Origin: Hypomesus transpacificus
Lineage: Eukaryota; Chordata; Actinopteri; Osmeriformes; Osmeridae
DNA length: 64,000 nucleotides
NCBI RefSeq assembly: GCF_021917145.1
Contig: NC_061081.1
Location: 9,820,100-9,884,099, forward strand
Reading direction: 5' to 3'
In this document: positions 12,501 to 24,903 of the stretch, piece by piece
Numbering within the stretch: the first letter of the stretch is position 1
Layout: every line of letters starts with the position of its first letter
Notes under the pieces: generated by a model
Seen by the model: the letters and a program-made list of their open reading frames with translations, nothing else
The model's database searches: none
Told to the model about the DNA's origin: nothing
Made by a program: the position numbers and the translations under genes

Positions 12501-15500
12501 TCATAGTAGGAGCAGCTGTTGTTGTTGAAGCCTCTGTTGTAGTTGTTGGGTTAGCTGTGGTTGTATTGGGAGCAGCTCTGGTTATTGTTGGAGCCTGTGT
12601 TGTAGTTGTAGCTGCAGCTGTGGTTGTTGTTTGATCCTCTGTGGTAGTTGTAGGGGCAGCTGTGATTGATGTGGGAGCAGCTGTAGTAGTCGTGGGAGAA
12701 GCTGTGGTTTTAGTGGGGGCACCTGTTGTAGTTGTAGGTGCAGCTGTGATTGTTGTTGGAGCCTCTGTGGTAGTTGTAGGTGTAGCTGTGGTCGCAGTGG
12801 GAGCAGCCGTTGTTATTGGAGCCTCTGTTGTAGTTGTAGGTGCAGCTGTGGTCATAATGGGAGCATACGTTGTTGTTGTTGGAGCCTCTGTTGTAGTTGT
12901 AGGTGCAGCTGTTGTTGTAGTGGGAGCAGCTGTGGTTGTTGTTGGATTCTCTGTTGTAGTTGTAGGTACAGCTGTTGTTGTAGTGTGAGCAGCTGTGGTT
13001 GTTGTTGGATCCTCTGGTGTAATTGTGGGTGCACCTTTGGTTGTAGTGAGAGAAGCGTTGGTAGTGGTGGGAGAAACTGTGGTTGTTGTTGGAGCCTCTG
13101 TTGTAGTTGTAGCTGCAGCTCTGGTTGTTGTTGAGTTAGCTGTGGTTGTTGTTGGAGCCTCTATTGTAGTTGTAGTTGCAGCTGTGGTTGTTGTTTGATC
13201 CTCTGTGGTAGTTGTAGGGGCAGCTGTGGTTGTTGTGGGAGCAACTGTTGTGGTTGTAGGTGCAGCTGTGGTTGTAGTGGGGTTACCTGTTGTAGTTGTA
13301 GGTGCAGTTGTGGTTCTTGTCGGAGCCTCTGCTGCAGTTGTAGGTGTAGCTGTGGTCTTAGTGGGAGCAGCCGTTGTTGTTGTTGGAGCCTCTGTTGTAG
13401 TTGTAAGTGCAGCTGTGGTTGTAGTCGGAGCAGACGTTGTTTTACGAGCCTCTGTTGTAGTTGTAGGTGCAGCTGTGGTCGAAGTGGGAGCAGCCGTTGT
13501 TGTTGTTGTTGGAATCTCTGTTGTAATTGTAGGTGCAGCTTTGGTTGTAGTGGGAGCACCTGTTGTAGTTGTAGGTGCAGCTTTGGTTGTAGTGGGAGAA
13601 CCTGTTGTAGTTGTAGGTGCAGCTGTTGTTGTAGGTAGAGCGTCTGTGGTAGTTGTTTGGGCGGCTGTGGTTGTAATGGGAGCAGCTTTGGTAGTTGTAG
13701 GTGCAGCTGTGGTCATAGTAGGAGCAGCTGTTGTTGTTGAAGCCTCTGTTGTAGTTGTTGGGTTAGCTGTGGTTGTATTGGGAGCAGCTGTGGTTGTTGT
13801 TGGAGCCTGTGTTGTAGTTGTAGCTGCAGCTGTGGTTGTTGTTTGATCCTCTGTGGTAGTTGTAGGGGCAGCTGTGGTTGATGTGGGAGCAGCTGTGGTA
13901 GTCGTGGGAGAAGCTGTGGTTTTAGTGGGGGCACCTGTTGTAGTTGTAGGTGCAGCTGTGATTGTTGTTGGAGCCTCTCTGGTAGTTGTAGGTGTAGCTG
14001 TGGTTGTAGTGGGAGAAGTTGCAGATGTTGTTGGAGTGTCTGTGGTAGTTGTAGGGGCAGCTGTGGTCTTAGTGGGAGAAGCTGTGGTTGTTGTTGGAAA
14101 CTCTGTTGCTATTAAAGGTGCAGTTGATGTTGTAGTAGGAGCGGCTGTTGTTGTTGGAGCCTCTGAGGTAGTTGTTGGGGAATTTGTAGGTGCAAATGTG
14201 GTTGCAGTGGGAGAAGCTGTGGTTGTGGTTGGACCAGATGTGGTCGTTGTGGGAGAAGCTCTTGTTGCTGTTGGATTCTCTGTAGTAGTTGTAGGGGTAG
14301 CTGTGGTTGTAGTTGGAGCAGCTGTGGTCGTAGTGGGAGAAGCTGTGCTTGTAGTTGGAGCAGCTGTGGTCGTAGTGGGAGGAGCCGTTGTTGTTGGAGC
14401 CTCTGTTGTAATAGTAGGTGCAGCTGTGGTTATATTTGGAGCCTCTGTTGTAGTTGTAGGTGAAGCTGTGGTTGTTGTTTGATCCTCTCTGGTAGTTGTA
14501 GGGGCAGCTGTGGTTGTTGTGGGAGAAGCTTTTGTAGCTGTAGGTGCCACTGTGGTTGTTTTTGGAGCCTCTGTGATAGTTGTAGGTGCAGCTGTTGTTG
14601 TAGTGGGAGCAGCTGTGGTTGTTATTGGATCCTCTGGTGTAATTGTCGGTGCACCTTTAGTTGTAGTGAGAGAAGCGTTGGTAGTAGTGGGAGAAACTGT
14701 GGTTGTTGTTGGAGCTTCTGTTGTAGTTGTAGTTGCAGCTGTGGTTGTTGTTTGATCCTCTGTGGTAGTTGTAGGGGCTGCTGTGGTTGTTGTGGGAGCA
14801 GCTGTTGTAGTTGTAGGTGCAGCTGTGGTTGTAGTGGGGGCACCTGTTGTAGTTGTAGGTGCAGTTGTGGTTCTTGTCGGAGCCTCTGCTGCAGTTGTAG
14901 GTGTAGCTGTGGTCGCAGTGGGAGCAGCCGTTGTTTTACGAGCCTCTGTTGTAGTTGTAGGTGAAGCTGTGGTCGAAGTGGGAGCAGCCGTTGTTGCTGT
15001 TGTTGGAATCTCTGTTGTAATTGTAGGTGCAGCTTTGGTTGTAGTGGGAGCACCTGTTGTAGTTGTAGGTGCAGCTTTGGTTGTAGCGGTAGAACCTGTT
15101 GTAGTTGTAGGTGCAGCTGTTGTTGTAGGTAGAGCGTCTGTGGTAGTTGTTTGGGCGGCTGTTGTTGTAATGGGAGCAGTTGTGGTAGTTGTAGGTGCAG
15201 CTGTGGTCATAGTAGGAGCAGCTGTTGTTGTTGAAGCCTCTGTTGTAGTTGTTGGGTTAGCTGTGGTTGTATTGGGAGCAGCTCTGGTTGTTGTTGGAGC
15301 CTGTGTTGTAGTTGTAGCTGCAGCTGTGGTTGTTGTTTGATCCTCTGTGGTAGTTGTAGGGGCAGCTGTGATTGATGTGGGAGCAGCTGTGGTAGTCGTG
15401 GGAGAAGCTGTGGTTTTAGTGGGGGCACCTGTTGTAGTTGTAGGTGCAGCTGTGATTGTAGTAGGGGCGACTGTTGTCGTTGTTGGGGCGGCTGTGGTTG

Positions 15501-18500
15501 TACTGGGAGTAGCTGTGGCTGTTGTTGGAGCCTCTGTGGTAGTTGTTGGGGTGGCTGTGGTAGTAGTGGGAGAAACTGTGGATGTTGTTGGAGTGTCTGT
15601 GGTATTTTTAGGGGCAGCTGTGGTTGTAGTGGGAGAAGTTGCAGATGTTGTTGGAGTGTCTGTGGTAGTTGTAGGGGCAGCTGTGGTCTTAGTGGGAGAA
15701 GCTGTGGTTGTTGTTGGAAACTCTGTTGCTATTAAAGGTGCAGTTGATGTTGTAGTAGGAGCGGCTGTTGTTGTTGGAGCCTCTGAGGTAGTTGTTGGGG
15801 AATTTGTAGGTGCAAATGTGGTTGCAGTGGGAGAAGCTGTGGTTGTGGTTGGACCAGATGTGGTCGTTGTGGGAGAAGCTCTTGTTGCTGTTGGATTCTC
15901 TGTAGTAGTTGTAGGGGTAGCTGTGGTTGTAGTTGGAGCAGCTGTGGTCGTAGTGGGAGAAGCTGTGCTTGTAGTTGGAGCAGCTGTGGTCGTAGTGGGA
16001 GGAGCCGTTGTTGTTGGAGCCTCTGTTGTAATAGTAGGTGCAGCTGTGGTTATATTTGGAGCCTCTGTTGTAGTTGTAGGTGAAGCTGTGGTTGTTGTTT
16101 GATCCTCTCTGGTAGTTGTAGGGGCAGCTGTGGTTGTTGTGGGAGAAGCTTTTGTAGCTGTAGGTGCCACTGTGGTTGTTTTTGGAGCCTCTGTGATAGT
16201 TGTAGGTGCAGCTGTTGTTGTAGTGGGAGCAGCTGTGGTTGTTATTGGATCCTCTGGTGTAATTGTCGGTGCACCTTTGGTTGTAGTGAGAGAAGCGTTG
16301 GTAGTAGTGGGAGAAACTGTGGTTGTTGTTGGAGCTTCTGTTGTAGTTGTAGTTGCAGCTGTGGTTGTTGTTTGATCCTCTGTGGTAGTTGTAGGGGCTG
16401 CTGTGGTTGTTGTGGGAGCAGCTGTTGTAGTTGTAGGTGCAGCTGTGGTTGTAGTGGGGGCACCTGTTGTAGTTGTAGGTGCAGTTGTGGTTCTTGTCGG
16501 AGCCTCTGCTGCAGTTGTAGGTGTAGCTGTGGTCGCAGTGGGAGCAGCCGTTGTTTTACGAGCCTCTGTTGTAGTTGTAGGTGTAGCTGTGGTCGAAGTG
16601 GGAGCAGCCGTTGTTGCTGTTGTTGGAATCTCTGTTGTAATTGTAGGTGCAGCTTTGGTTGTAGTGGGAGCACCTGTTGTAGTTGTAGGTGCAGCTTTGG
16701 TTGTAGCGGTAGAACCTGTTGTAGTTGTAGGTGCAGCTGTTGTTGTAGGTAGAGCGTCTGTGGTAGTTGTTTGGGCGGCTGTTGTTGTAATGGGAGCAGT
16801 TGTGGTAGTTGTAGGTGCAGCTGTGGTCATAGTAGGAGCAGCTGTTGTTGTTGAAGCCTCTGTTGTAGTTGTTGGGTTAGCTGTGGTTGTATTGGGAGCA
16901 GCTCTGGTTATTGTTGGAGCCTGTGTTGTAGTTGTAGCTGCAGCTGTGGTTGTTGTTTGATCCTCTGTGGTAGTTGTAGGGGCAGCTGTGATTGATGTGG
17001 GAGCAGCTGTAGTAGTCGTGGGAGAAGCTGTGGTTTTAGTGGGGGCACCTGTTGTAGTTGTAGGTGCAGCTGTGATTGTTGTTGGAGCCTCTGTGGTAGT
17101 TGTAGGTGTAGCTGTGGTCGCAGTGGGAGCAGCCGTTGTTATTGGAGCCTCTGTTGTAGTTGTAGGTGCAGCTGTGGTCATAATGGGAGCATACGTTGTT
17201 GTTGTTGGAGCCTCTGTTGTAGTTGTAGGTGCAGCTGTTGTTGTAGTGGGAGCAGCTGTGGTTGTTGTTGGATTCTCTGTTGTAGTTGTAGGTACAGCTG
17301 TTGTTGTAGTGTGAGCAGCTGTGGTTGTTGTTGGATCCTCTGGTGTAATTGTGGGTGCACCTTTGGTTGTAGTGAGAGAAGCGTTGGTAGTGGTGGGAGA
17401 AACTGTGGTTGTTGTTGGAGCCTCTGTTGTAGTTGTAGCTGCAGCTCTGGTTGTTGTTGAGTTAGCTGTGGTTGTTGTTGGAGCCTCTATTGTAGTTGTA
17501 GTTGCAGCTGTGGTTGTTGTTTGATCCTCTGTGGTAGTTGTAGGGGCAGCTGTGGTTGTTGTGGGAGCAACTGTTGTGGTTGTAGGTGCAGCTGTGGTTG
17601 TAGTGGGGTTACCTGTTGTAGTTGTAGGTGCAGTTGTGGTTCTTGTCGGAGCCTCTGCTGCAGTTGTAGGTGTAGCTGTGGTCTTAGTGGGAGCAGCCGT
17701 TGTTGTTGTTGGAGCCTCTGTTGTAGTTGTAAGTGCAGCTGTGGTTGTAGTCGGAGCAGACGTTGTTTTACGAGCCTCTGTTGTAGTTGTAGGTGCAGCT
17801 GTGGTCGAAGTGGGAGCAGCCGTTGTTGTTGTTGTTGGAATCTCTGTTGTAATTGTAGGTGCAGCTTTGGTTGTAGTGGGAGCACCTGTTGTAGTTGTAG
17901 GTGCAGCTTTGGTTGTAGTGGGAGAACCTGTTGTAGTTGTAGGTGCAGCTGTTGTTGTAGGTAGAGCGTCTGTGGTAGTTGTTTGGGCGGCTGTGGTTGT
18001 AATGGGAGCAGCTGTGGTAGTTGTAGGTGCAGCTGTGGTCATAGTAGGAGCAGCTGTTGTTGTTGAAGCCTCTGTTGTAGTTGTTGGGTTAGCTGTGGTT
18101 GTATTGGGAGCAGCTGTGGTTGTTGTTGGAGCCTGTGTTGTAGTTGTAGCTGCAGCTGTGGTTGTTGTTTGATCCTCTGTGGTAGTTGTAGGGGCAGCTG
18201 TGGTTGATGTGGGAGCAGCTGTGGTAGTCGTGGGAGAAGCTGTGGTTTTAGTGGGGGCACCTGTTGTAGTTGTAGGTGCAGCTGTGATTGTTGTTGGAGC
18301 CTCTCTGGTAGTTGTAGGTGTAGCTGTGGTTGTAGTGGGAGAAGTTGCAGATGTTGTTGGAGTGTCTGTGGTAGTTGTAGGGGCAGCTGTGGTCTTAGTG
18401 GGAGAAGCTGTGGTTGTTGTTGGAAACTCTGTTGCTATTAAAGGTGCAGTTGATGTTGTAGTAGGAGCGGCTGTTGTTGTTGGAGCCTCTGAGGTAGTTG

Positions 18501-21500
18501 TTGGGGAATTTGTAGGTGCAAATGTGGTTGCAGTGGGAGAAGCTGTGGTTGTGGTTGGACCAGATGTGGTCGTTGTGGGAGAAGCTCTTGTTGCTGTTGG
18601 ATTCTCTGTAGTAGTTGTAGGGGTAGCTGTGGTTGTAGTTGGAGCAGCTGTGGTCGTAGTGGGAGAAGCTGTGCTTGTAGTTGGAGCAGCTGTGGTCGTA
18701 GTGGGAGGAGCCGTTGTTGTTGGAGCCTCTGTTGTAATAGTAGGTGCAGCTGTGGTTATATTTGGAGCCTCTGTTGTAGTTGTAGGTGAAGCTGTGGTTG
18801 TTGTTTGATCCTCTCTGGTAGTTGTAGGGGCAGCTGTGGTTGTTGTGGGAGAAGCTTTTGTAGCTGTAGGTGCCACTGTGGTTGTTTTTGGAGCCTCTGT
18901 GATAGTTGTAGGTGCAGCTGTTGTTGTAGTGGGAGCAGCTGTGGTTGTTATTGGATCCTCTGGTGTAATTGTCGGTGCACCTTTGGTTGTAGTGAGAGAA
19001 GCGTTGGTAGTAGTGGGAGAAACTGTGGTTGTTGTTGGAGCTTCTGTTGTAGTTGTAGTTGCAGCTGTGGTTGTTGTTTGATCCTCTGTGGTAGTTGTAG
19101 GGGCTGCTGTGGTTGTTGTGGGAGCAGCTGTTGTAGTTGTAGGTGCAGCTGTGGTTGTAGTGGGGGCACCTGTTGTAGTTGTAGGTGCAGTTGTGGTTCT
19201 TGTCGGAGCCTCTGCTGCAGTTGTAGGTGTAGCTGTGGTCGCAGTGGGAGCAGCCGTTGTTTTACGAGCCTCTGTTGTAGTTGTAGGTGCAGCTGTGGTC
19301 GAAGTGGGAGCAGCCGTTGTTGCTGTTGTTGGAATCTCTGTTGTAATTGTAGGTGCAGCTTTGGTTGTAGTGGGAGCACCTGTTGTAGTTGTAGGTGCAG
19401 CTTTGGTTGTAGCGGTAGAACCTGTTGTAGTTGTAGGTGCAGCTGTTGTTGTAGGTAGAGCGTCTGTGGTAGTTGTTTGGGCGGCTGTTGTTGTAATGGG
19501 AGCAGTTGTGGTAGTTGTAGGTGCAGCTGTGGTCATAGTAGGAGCAGCTGTTGTTGTTGAAGCCTCTGTTGTAGTTGTTGGGTTAGCTGTGGTTGTATTG
19601 GGAGCAGCTCTGGTTGTTGTTGGAGCCTGTGTTGTAGTTGTAGCTGCAGCTGTGGTTGTTGTTTGATCCTCTGTGGTAGTTGTAGGGGCAGCTGTGATTG
19701 ATGTGGGAGCAGCTGTAGTAGTCGTGGGAGAAGCTGTGGTTTTAGTGGGGGCACCTGTTGTAGTTGTAGGTGCAGCTGTGATTGTTGTTGGAGCCTCTGT
19801 GGTAGTTGTAGGTGTAGCTGTGGTCGCAGTGGGAGCAGCCGTTGTTATTGGAGCCTCTGTTGTAGTTGTAGGTGCAGCTGTGGTCATAATGGGAGCATAC
19901 GTTGTTGTTGTTGGAGCCTCTGTTGTAGTTGTAGGTGCAGCTGTTGTTGTAGTGGGAGCAGCTGTGGTTGTTGTTGGATTCTCTGTTGTAGTTGTAGGTA
20001 CAGCTGTTGTTGTAGTGTGAGCAGCTGTGGTTGTTGTTGGATCCTCTGGTGTAATTGTGGGTGCACCTTTGGTTGTAGTGAGAGAAGCGTTGGTAGTGGT
20101 GGGAGAAACTGTGGTTGTTGTTGGAGCCTCTGTTGTAGTTGTAGCTGCAGCTCTGGTTGTTGTTGAGTTAGCTGTGGTTGTTGTTGGAGCCTCTGTTGTA
20201 GTTGTAGTTGCAGCTGTGGTTGTTGTTTGATCCTCTGTGGTAGTTGTAGGGGCAGCTGTGGTTGTTGTGGGAGCAACTGTTGTGGTTGTAGGTGCAGCTG
20301 TGGTTGTAGTGGGGTTACCTGTTGTAGTTGTAGGTGCAGTTGTGGTTCTTGTCGGAGCCTCTGCTGCAGTTGTAGGTGTAGCTGTGGTCTTAGTGGGAGC
20401 AGCCGTTGTTGTTGTTGGAGCCTCTGTTGTAGTTGTAAGTGCAGCTGTGGTTGTAGTCGGAGCAGACGTTGTTTTACGAGCCTCTGTTGTAGTTGTAGGT
20501 GCAGCTGTGGTCGAAGTGGGAGAACCTGTTGTAGTTGTAGGTGCAGCTTTGGTTGTAGTGGGAGAACCTGTTGTAGTTGTAGGTGCAGCTGTTGTTGTAG
20601 GTAGAGCGTCTGTGGTAGTTGTTTGGGCGGCTGTGGTTGTAATGGGAGCAGCTGTGGTAGTTGTAGGTGCAGCTGTGGTCATAGTAGGAGCAGCTGTTGT
20701 TGTTGAAGCCTCTGTTGTAGTTGTTGGGTTAGCTGTGGTTGTATTGGGAGCAGCTGTGGTTGTTGTTGGAGCCTGTGTTGTAGTTGTAGCTGCAGCTGTG
20801 GTTGTTGTTTGATCCTCTGTGGTAGTTGTAGGGGCAGCTGTGGTTGATGTGGGAGCAGCTGTGGTAGTCGTGGGAGAAGCTGTGGTTTTAGTGGGGGCAC
20901 CTGTTGTAGTTGTAGGTGCAGATGTGATTGTTGTTGGAGCCTCTCTGGTAGTTGTAGGTGTAGCTGTGGTCGCAGTGGGAGCAGCCGTTGTTATTGGAGC
21001 CTCTGTTATAGTTGTAGGTGCAGCTGTGGTTGCACTTTGAGGAGCCGTTGTTGTTGTTGGAGCCTCTGTTGTAGTTTTAGGTGCAGCTGTGGTTGCACTT
21101 TGAGGAGCCGTTGTTGTTGTTGGAGCCTCTGTTGTAGTTTTAGGTGCAGCTGTGGTTGTAGTGGGAGCACCCGTTGTAATTGTAGGTGCACCTTTGATGG
21201 TAGTGGGAGAAGCTGTGGTAGTAGAGGGAGAAACTGTGGTTGTTGTTGGAGCCTCTGTTGTAGTTTGAGCTGCAGCTGTTGTTGTAGTGGGAGCAGCTGT
21301 TGTTGTTTGGCCATCAGTTGTAGTTGTAGGCACAGATGTGGTTGTAGTGGGAGCAGCTGTGGTGGTTGTTGGATCCTCTGGTGTAATTGTAGGTGCACCT
21401 TTGGTTGTAGTGGGAGAAGCTGTGGTAGTAGAGGGAGAAACTGTGGTTGTCGTTGAAGCCTCTGGTGTAATTGTAGGTGCAACTGTGGTTGTTGTTTTAT

Positions 21501-23898
21501 CCTCTGTGGTAGTTGTAGAGGGCGCTGTGGTTGCAGAGGGAGAAGCTGTGGTTGTAGTTTGAGCCTCTGTTGCTATTATAGGTGCAGCTGATGTTTTGGT
21601 AGGAGTGGCTGTTGTTGATGGAGCCTCTGTTGTAGTTGTAAGTGCAGCTGTGGTCGTAGTGGGAGCAGCCGTTGTTGATGGAGCCGCTGTTGTAGTTGTA
21701 GGTGCAGCTGTTGTTGTTGGAGTATCTGTTGTAGTTGTAGGCACAGAGGTGGTTGTAGTGGGAGCAGCTGTGGTTGTTGTTGGATCCTCTGGTGTACTTG
21801 TAGGTGCACCTTTGGATGTAGTGGGAGAAGCTGTGGTAGTAGAGGGAGAAACTGTGGTTGTTGTAGGAGCCTCTGTTGTAGTTTTAGCTGCAGCTGTGGT
21901 TGTTGTTGGGTTAGCTGTCGTTGTACTGGGAGCAGCTGTTGCTATTATAGGTGCAGCTGATGTTTTAGTAGGAGTGGCTGTTGTTGATGGAGCCTCTGTT
22001 GTAGTTGTAAGTGCAACTGTGGTCGTAGTGGGAGCAGCCGTTGTTGTTGGAGCCTCTTTTGTAGTTGTAGGCACAGATGTGGTTGTAGTGGGAGCAGCTG
22101 TGGTGGTTGTTGGATCCTCTGGTGTAATTGTAGGTGCACCTTTGGTGGTAGTGGGAGAAGCTGTGGTAGTAGAGGGAGAAACTGTGGTTGTCGTTGAAGC
22201 CTCTGATGTAATTGTAGGTGCACCTTTGGTCGTAGTGGGAGAAGCTGTGGTAGTAGAGGGAGAAGCTGTGGTTGTCGTTGGAGCCTCGGTTGTAGTTGTA
22301 GGTGCAACTGTGGTTGTTGTTTTATTCTCTGTGGTAGTTGTAGAGGGCGCTTTGGTTGCAGAGGGAGAAGCTGTGGTTGTAGTTGGAGCCTCTGGTGTAC
22401 TTGTAGGTGCACCTTTGGATGTAGTGGGAGAAGCTGTGGTAGTAGAGGGAGAAACTGTGGTTGTTGTAGGAGCCTCTGTTGTAGTTTTAGCTGCAGCTGT
22501 GGTTGTTGTTGGGTTAGCTGTCGTTGTACTGGGAGCAGCTGTGGTTGTTGTTGGAGCCTCTGTTGTAGTTGTATGTGCAACTGTGGTTGTTGTTTGATCC
22601 TCTGTGGTAGTTGTAGAGGGCGCTGTGGTTGTAGAGGGAGAAGCTGTGGTTTTAGTTGGAGCCTCTGTTGCTATTATAGGTGCAGCTGATGTTTTAGTAG
22701 GAGCGGCTGTTGTTGTCGGAGCCTCTGTTGTAGTTGTAAGTGCAGCTGTGGTCGTAGTGGGAGCAGCCGTTGTTGTTGGAGCCTCTGTTGTAGTTGTAGG
22801 TGCAGCTGTGGTTTTAGTGGGAGCACCTGTTGTAGTTGTAGGTGCAGCTGTGGTTGTTGTTAGAGCTTCTGTGATAGTTGTAGGTGGAGCTGTGGTTTTA
22901 GTAGGAGCAGCCGTTGTTGTTGTTGGAGCCTCTGTTGTATTTTTAGGTGCGGCTGTGGTTGTAGTGGGAGCACCTGTTTTAGTTGTAGATGCAGCTGTGG
23001 TTGTTCTTGGAGCCTCTGTGCTAGTTGTAGGTGCAGCTGTGGTTGTAGTGGGAGAAGCACTTGTTGCTGTTGGATTCTCTGTGGTAGTTGTAGGGGGCGC
23101 TGTTGTTGTAGGGGGAGAAGCTGTGGTTGTAGTTGGAGCCTCTTTTTTAGTTATAGGGGGAGCAGTGGTTGTAGTTGGAGCAGCTGTGGTTGTAGTGGGA
23201 GAATATGTGCTTGTAGTTGCAGTAGCTGTGGTTGTAGTGAGAGCATCCGTTGTTGTTGGAGACTCTGTTCTAGTTTTAGGTGCAGATGTGGTTGTAGTTG
23301 GAACAGCTTTAGTTGTAGTGGGAGCAGCCGTTGCTGTTGGAGCCTCTATTGTAGTTGTAAGTGCAGCTGTTGTCGTATTGGGAGCAGCCGTTGTTGTTGA
23401 AGCCTCTGTAGTAGTTTTAGGTGCAGCTGTTGTTGTAGTGGGAGCAGCTGTTGTTGTTGGATCATCTGTTGTAGTTGTAGGCACAGAGGTGGTTGTAGTG
23501 GGAGCAGCTGTAGTTGTTGTTGGATCCTGTGGTGTAATTGTAGGTGCACCTTTGGTTGTAGTGGGAGCAGCTGTTGTAGTTGTAGGTGCAGCTGTGGTTG
23601 TTTCAGGGGCAGCTGTTGTTTTAGTGGGAGCAGCTGTGGTTATAGTGGGAGCAGCTGTTGTAGTTGTAGGTGCAGCTGTGGTTGTTGTTGGAGCCTTTGT
23701 TGTAGTTGTAGTTGCAGCTGTGTTTTTGGTTTGATCCTCTGTGGTAGTTGTAGGGGCAGCTGTGGTTGTAGTGGGAGCAGCTGTTGTAGTTGTAGGTGCA
23801 GCCGTGGTTGTTGTTGGAGCCTCTGTTGTAGTTGTAGATGCAATAGTAGCTGTGGAAGCTGCTGTTTGAGCCTGTGTGGTTGTTGTCATAACAGAAAT
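298..23898 (-). CDS. Giant mucin-like SEA protein, copy A (partial)
   Basis: Two exons are in the window. The first, 23,898-451, is 23,448 bp (7,816 codons). It opens after a pyrimidine-rich acceptor (TCTTCTATTTCCTTTCAAG) with I-S-V-M-T-T-T-T and ends at GAG before GTAATT, phase 0. It consists almost wholly of Thr/Pro/Ala heptads close to APTTTTA, with occasional Glu, Ser, Val, Lys or Asp, and contains no cysteine. Only the last ~37 codons (from about 560) differ: they hold the start of a SEA domain (GYLFLRMRLVRVF, then an NVT sequon). The second exon, 362-298, is 65 bp (LNWGYRKRYPFTFLRCIILGF) and ends in phase 2. The remaining SEA and anchor exons are off-window. The predicted role is a very large, O-glycosylated cell-surface mucin. 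No stop or frameshift is seen along 23 kb. The signal-peptide exon was not found. Confidence 0.85.
870..20960 (-). repeat. Higher-order repeat array inside copy A exon
   Basis: The 21-bp unit is organised into a three-part block of 1,620 + 1,149 + 1,557 bp (4,326 bp). A shared landmark segment (plus-strand CTCTGTGGTAGTTGTAGGGG and its flank) recurs at 1,790, 3,410 and 4,559; then 6,116, 7,736 and 8,885; then 10,436, 12,056 and 13,205; then 14,762, 16,382 and 17,531; then 19,088 and 20,237. The second block is 4,320 bp because two codons are missing near 9,180. Alternate blocks share private variants, so the most recent unit of duplication is about 8,646 bp. All periods are multiples of three. 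Confidence 0.85.
20961..23897 (-). repeat. Irregular N-terminal mucin repeats of copy A
   Basis: This is the 5' part of the giant exon. The heptad period is kept but the higher-order block is not. It contains smaller local duplications, for example a 63-bp pair around 21,016-21,140, and related segments built around plus-strand GCTATTATAGGTGCAGCTGA near 21,571, 21,942 and 22,671. The coding frame stays open. It may hold the older, less homogenised part of the array. Confidence 0.65.
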
Positions 23899-24783
23899 CT
23901 TGAAAGGAAATAGAAGAGACATTGTTTTACACTGAATTCATTTGACTATAAAATTAATCAACAAATCCTTCCCGTGCGTATTTTCTGCTGTTTCGCTATA
24001 GCCACAACAAACTGCTGCTCTGACTTACGTCTTTATAGTTTAATTGCGTTCCCAATTGGGACTTATGTGAAAACATAAATATTTATTTTTATACAAATTA
24101 CAGTTGAGTTGACAAAATGTTGCAAACCTCTTCAATGACACTACTACTTTTAAAATAGTGACTTTTATTTTTTGTTTCATTTTTAAATGTGTATAACCGT
24201 TGCCATCAAGATACAACATGTTATGGGTAACCTTATAGTAGCTAATTGGGTTGCTACGTATTGACATTTTAATTAAAAACCCACTGGACCAGCCACCACC
24301 ATTCAGCCTCTTTATACCTTCTTCTACAATCTCACACTTTTTACATCTCTTCACCTTCTTTGTTTGATGGCTTAGGTCTCCCAGATTGCCACCCACAAGC
24401 CATCTCGAGAAGGTACATGAACGTTACATTTTGTCTGAATGAATGCTGTTTTCTAGTTTAATAAAATAAATATTAAAGAAAATAATATGTGATAAATATT
24501 AATTAAGAAAGTTTATGTTGAGAAATTGAATATGCTAAATCATTATTAACGTTTTTTGACAAACATTTCAAACTTTTCAAAAAAGTTCATGCATCAAAAG
24601 CAAGTATAAATACATTATAAATATGAATAATGATAAAGATTATTTAAGAATATTAGCATTAGAGCAATTCTAATGTTTACCTTTGTGTATATAGAATTGT
24701 TCAATAACATATGTTCTTCATTTTTTTTCATGACAATCCATTTTTTATGTCCTACTTGTTTAATGTTTTGTAGCATTGCATTT

Positions 24784-24789
24784 TTTATT
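24784..24789 (-). terminator. Candidate poly(A) signal for copy B
   Basis: AATAAA on the minus strand lies about 370 bases after the stop of copy B (170 without the SINE). The paralogous spot after copy 3 reads AATCAA, so the signal is not shared. Other AATAAA matches shared by both spacers occur at 24,164-24,169 and 49,358-49,363. None can be preferred without transcripts. Confidence 0.3.
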
Positions 24790-24903
24790 TGGTTACACAC
24801 ATTTCTTTAGTTACAGGAATGTCTTTCAAAAGTACGTTATTTTCTTGTCCTAATTCATGAAAATTTTTTCATGTTTTTGCAATTCTGCAATTTGATATGA
24901 AGA

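Noticed and set aside
870-20960. Antifreeze-glycoprotein-like Thr-Ala-Ala array
   Set aside because: The unit is a heptad with four Thr and one Pro, not the Ala-Ala-Thr tripeptide with regular cleavage residues, and it leads into a SEA domain.
870-20960. CRISPR array or bacterial origin for the regular repeats
   Set aside because: There are no spacers between conserved repeats. Period variation in multiples of 21 bp, introns and SINEs place the window in a vertebrate genome.
24040-24396. 118-codon minus frame as an extra gene between copies
   Set aside because: It is shared with 49,285-49,548 only because the spacer is duplicated. The N-terminal part shifts frame in the other copy, and no domain or codon bias is seen.
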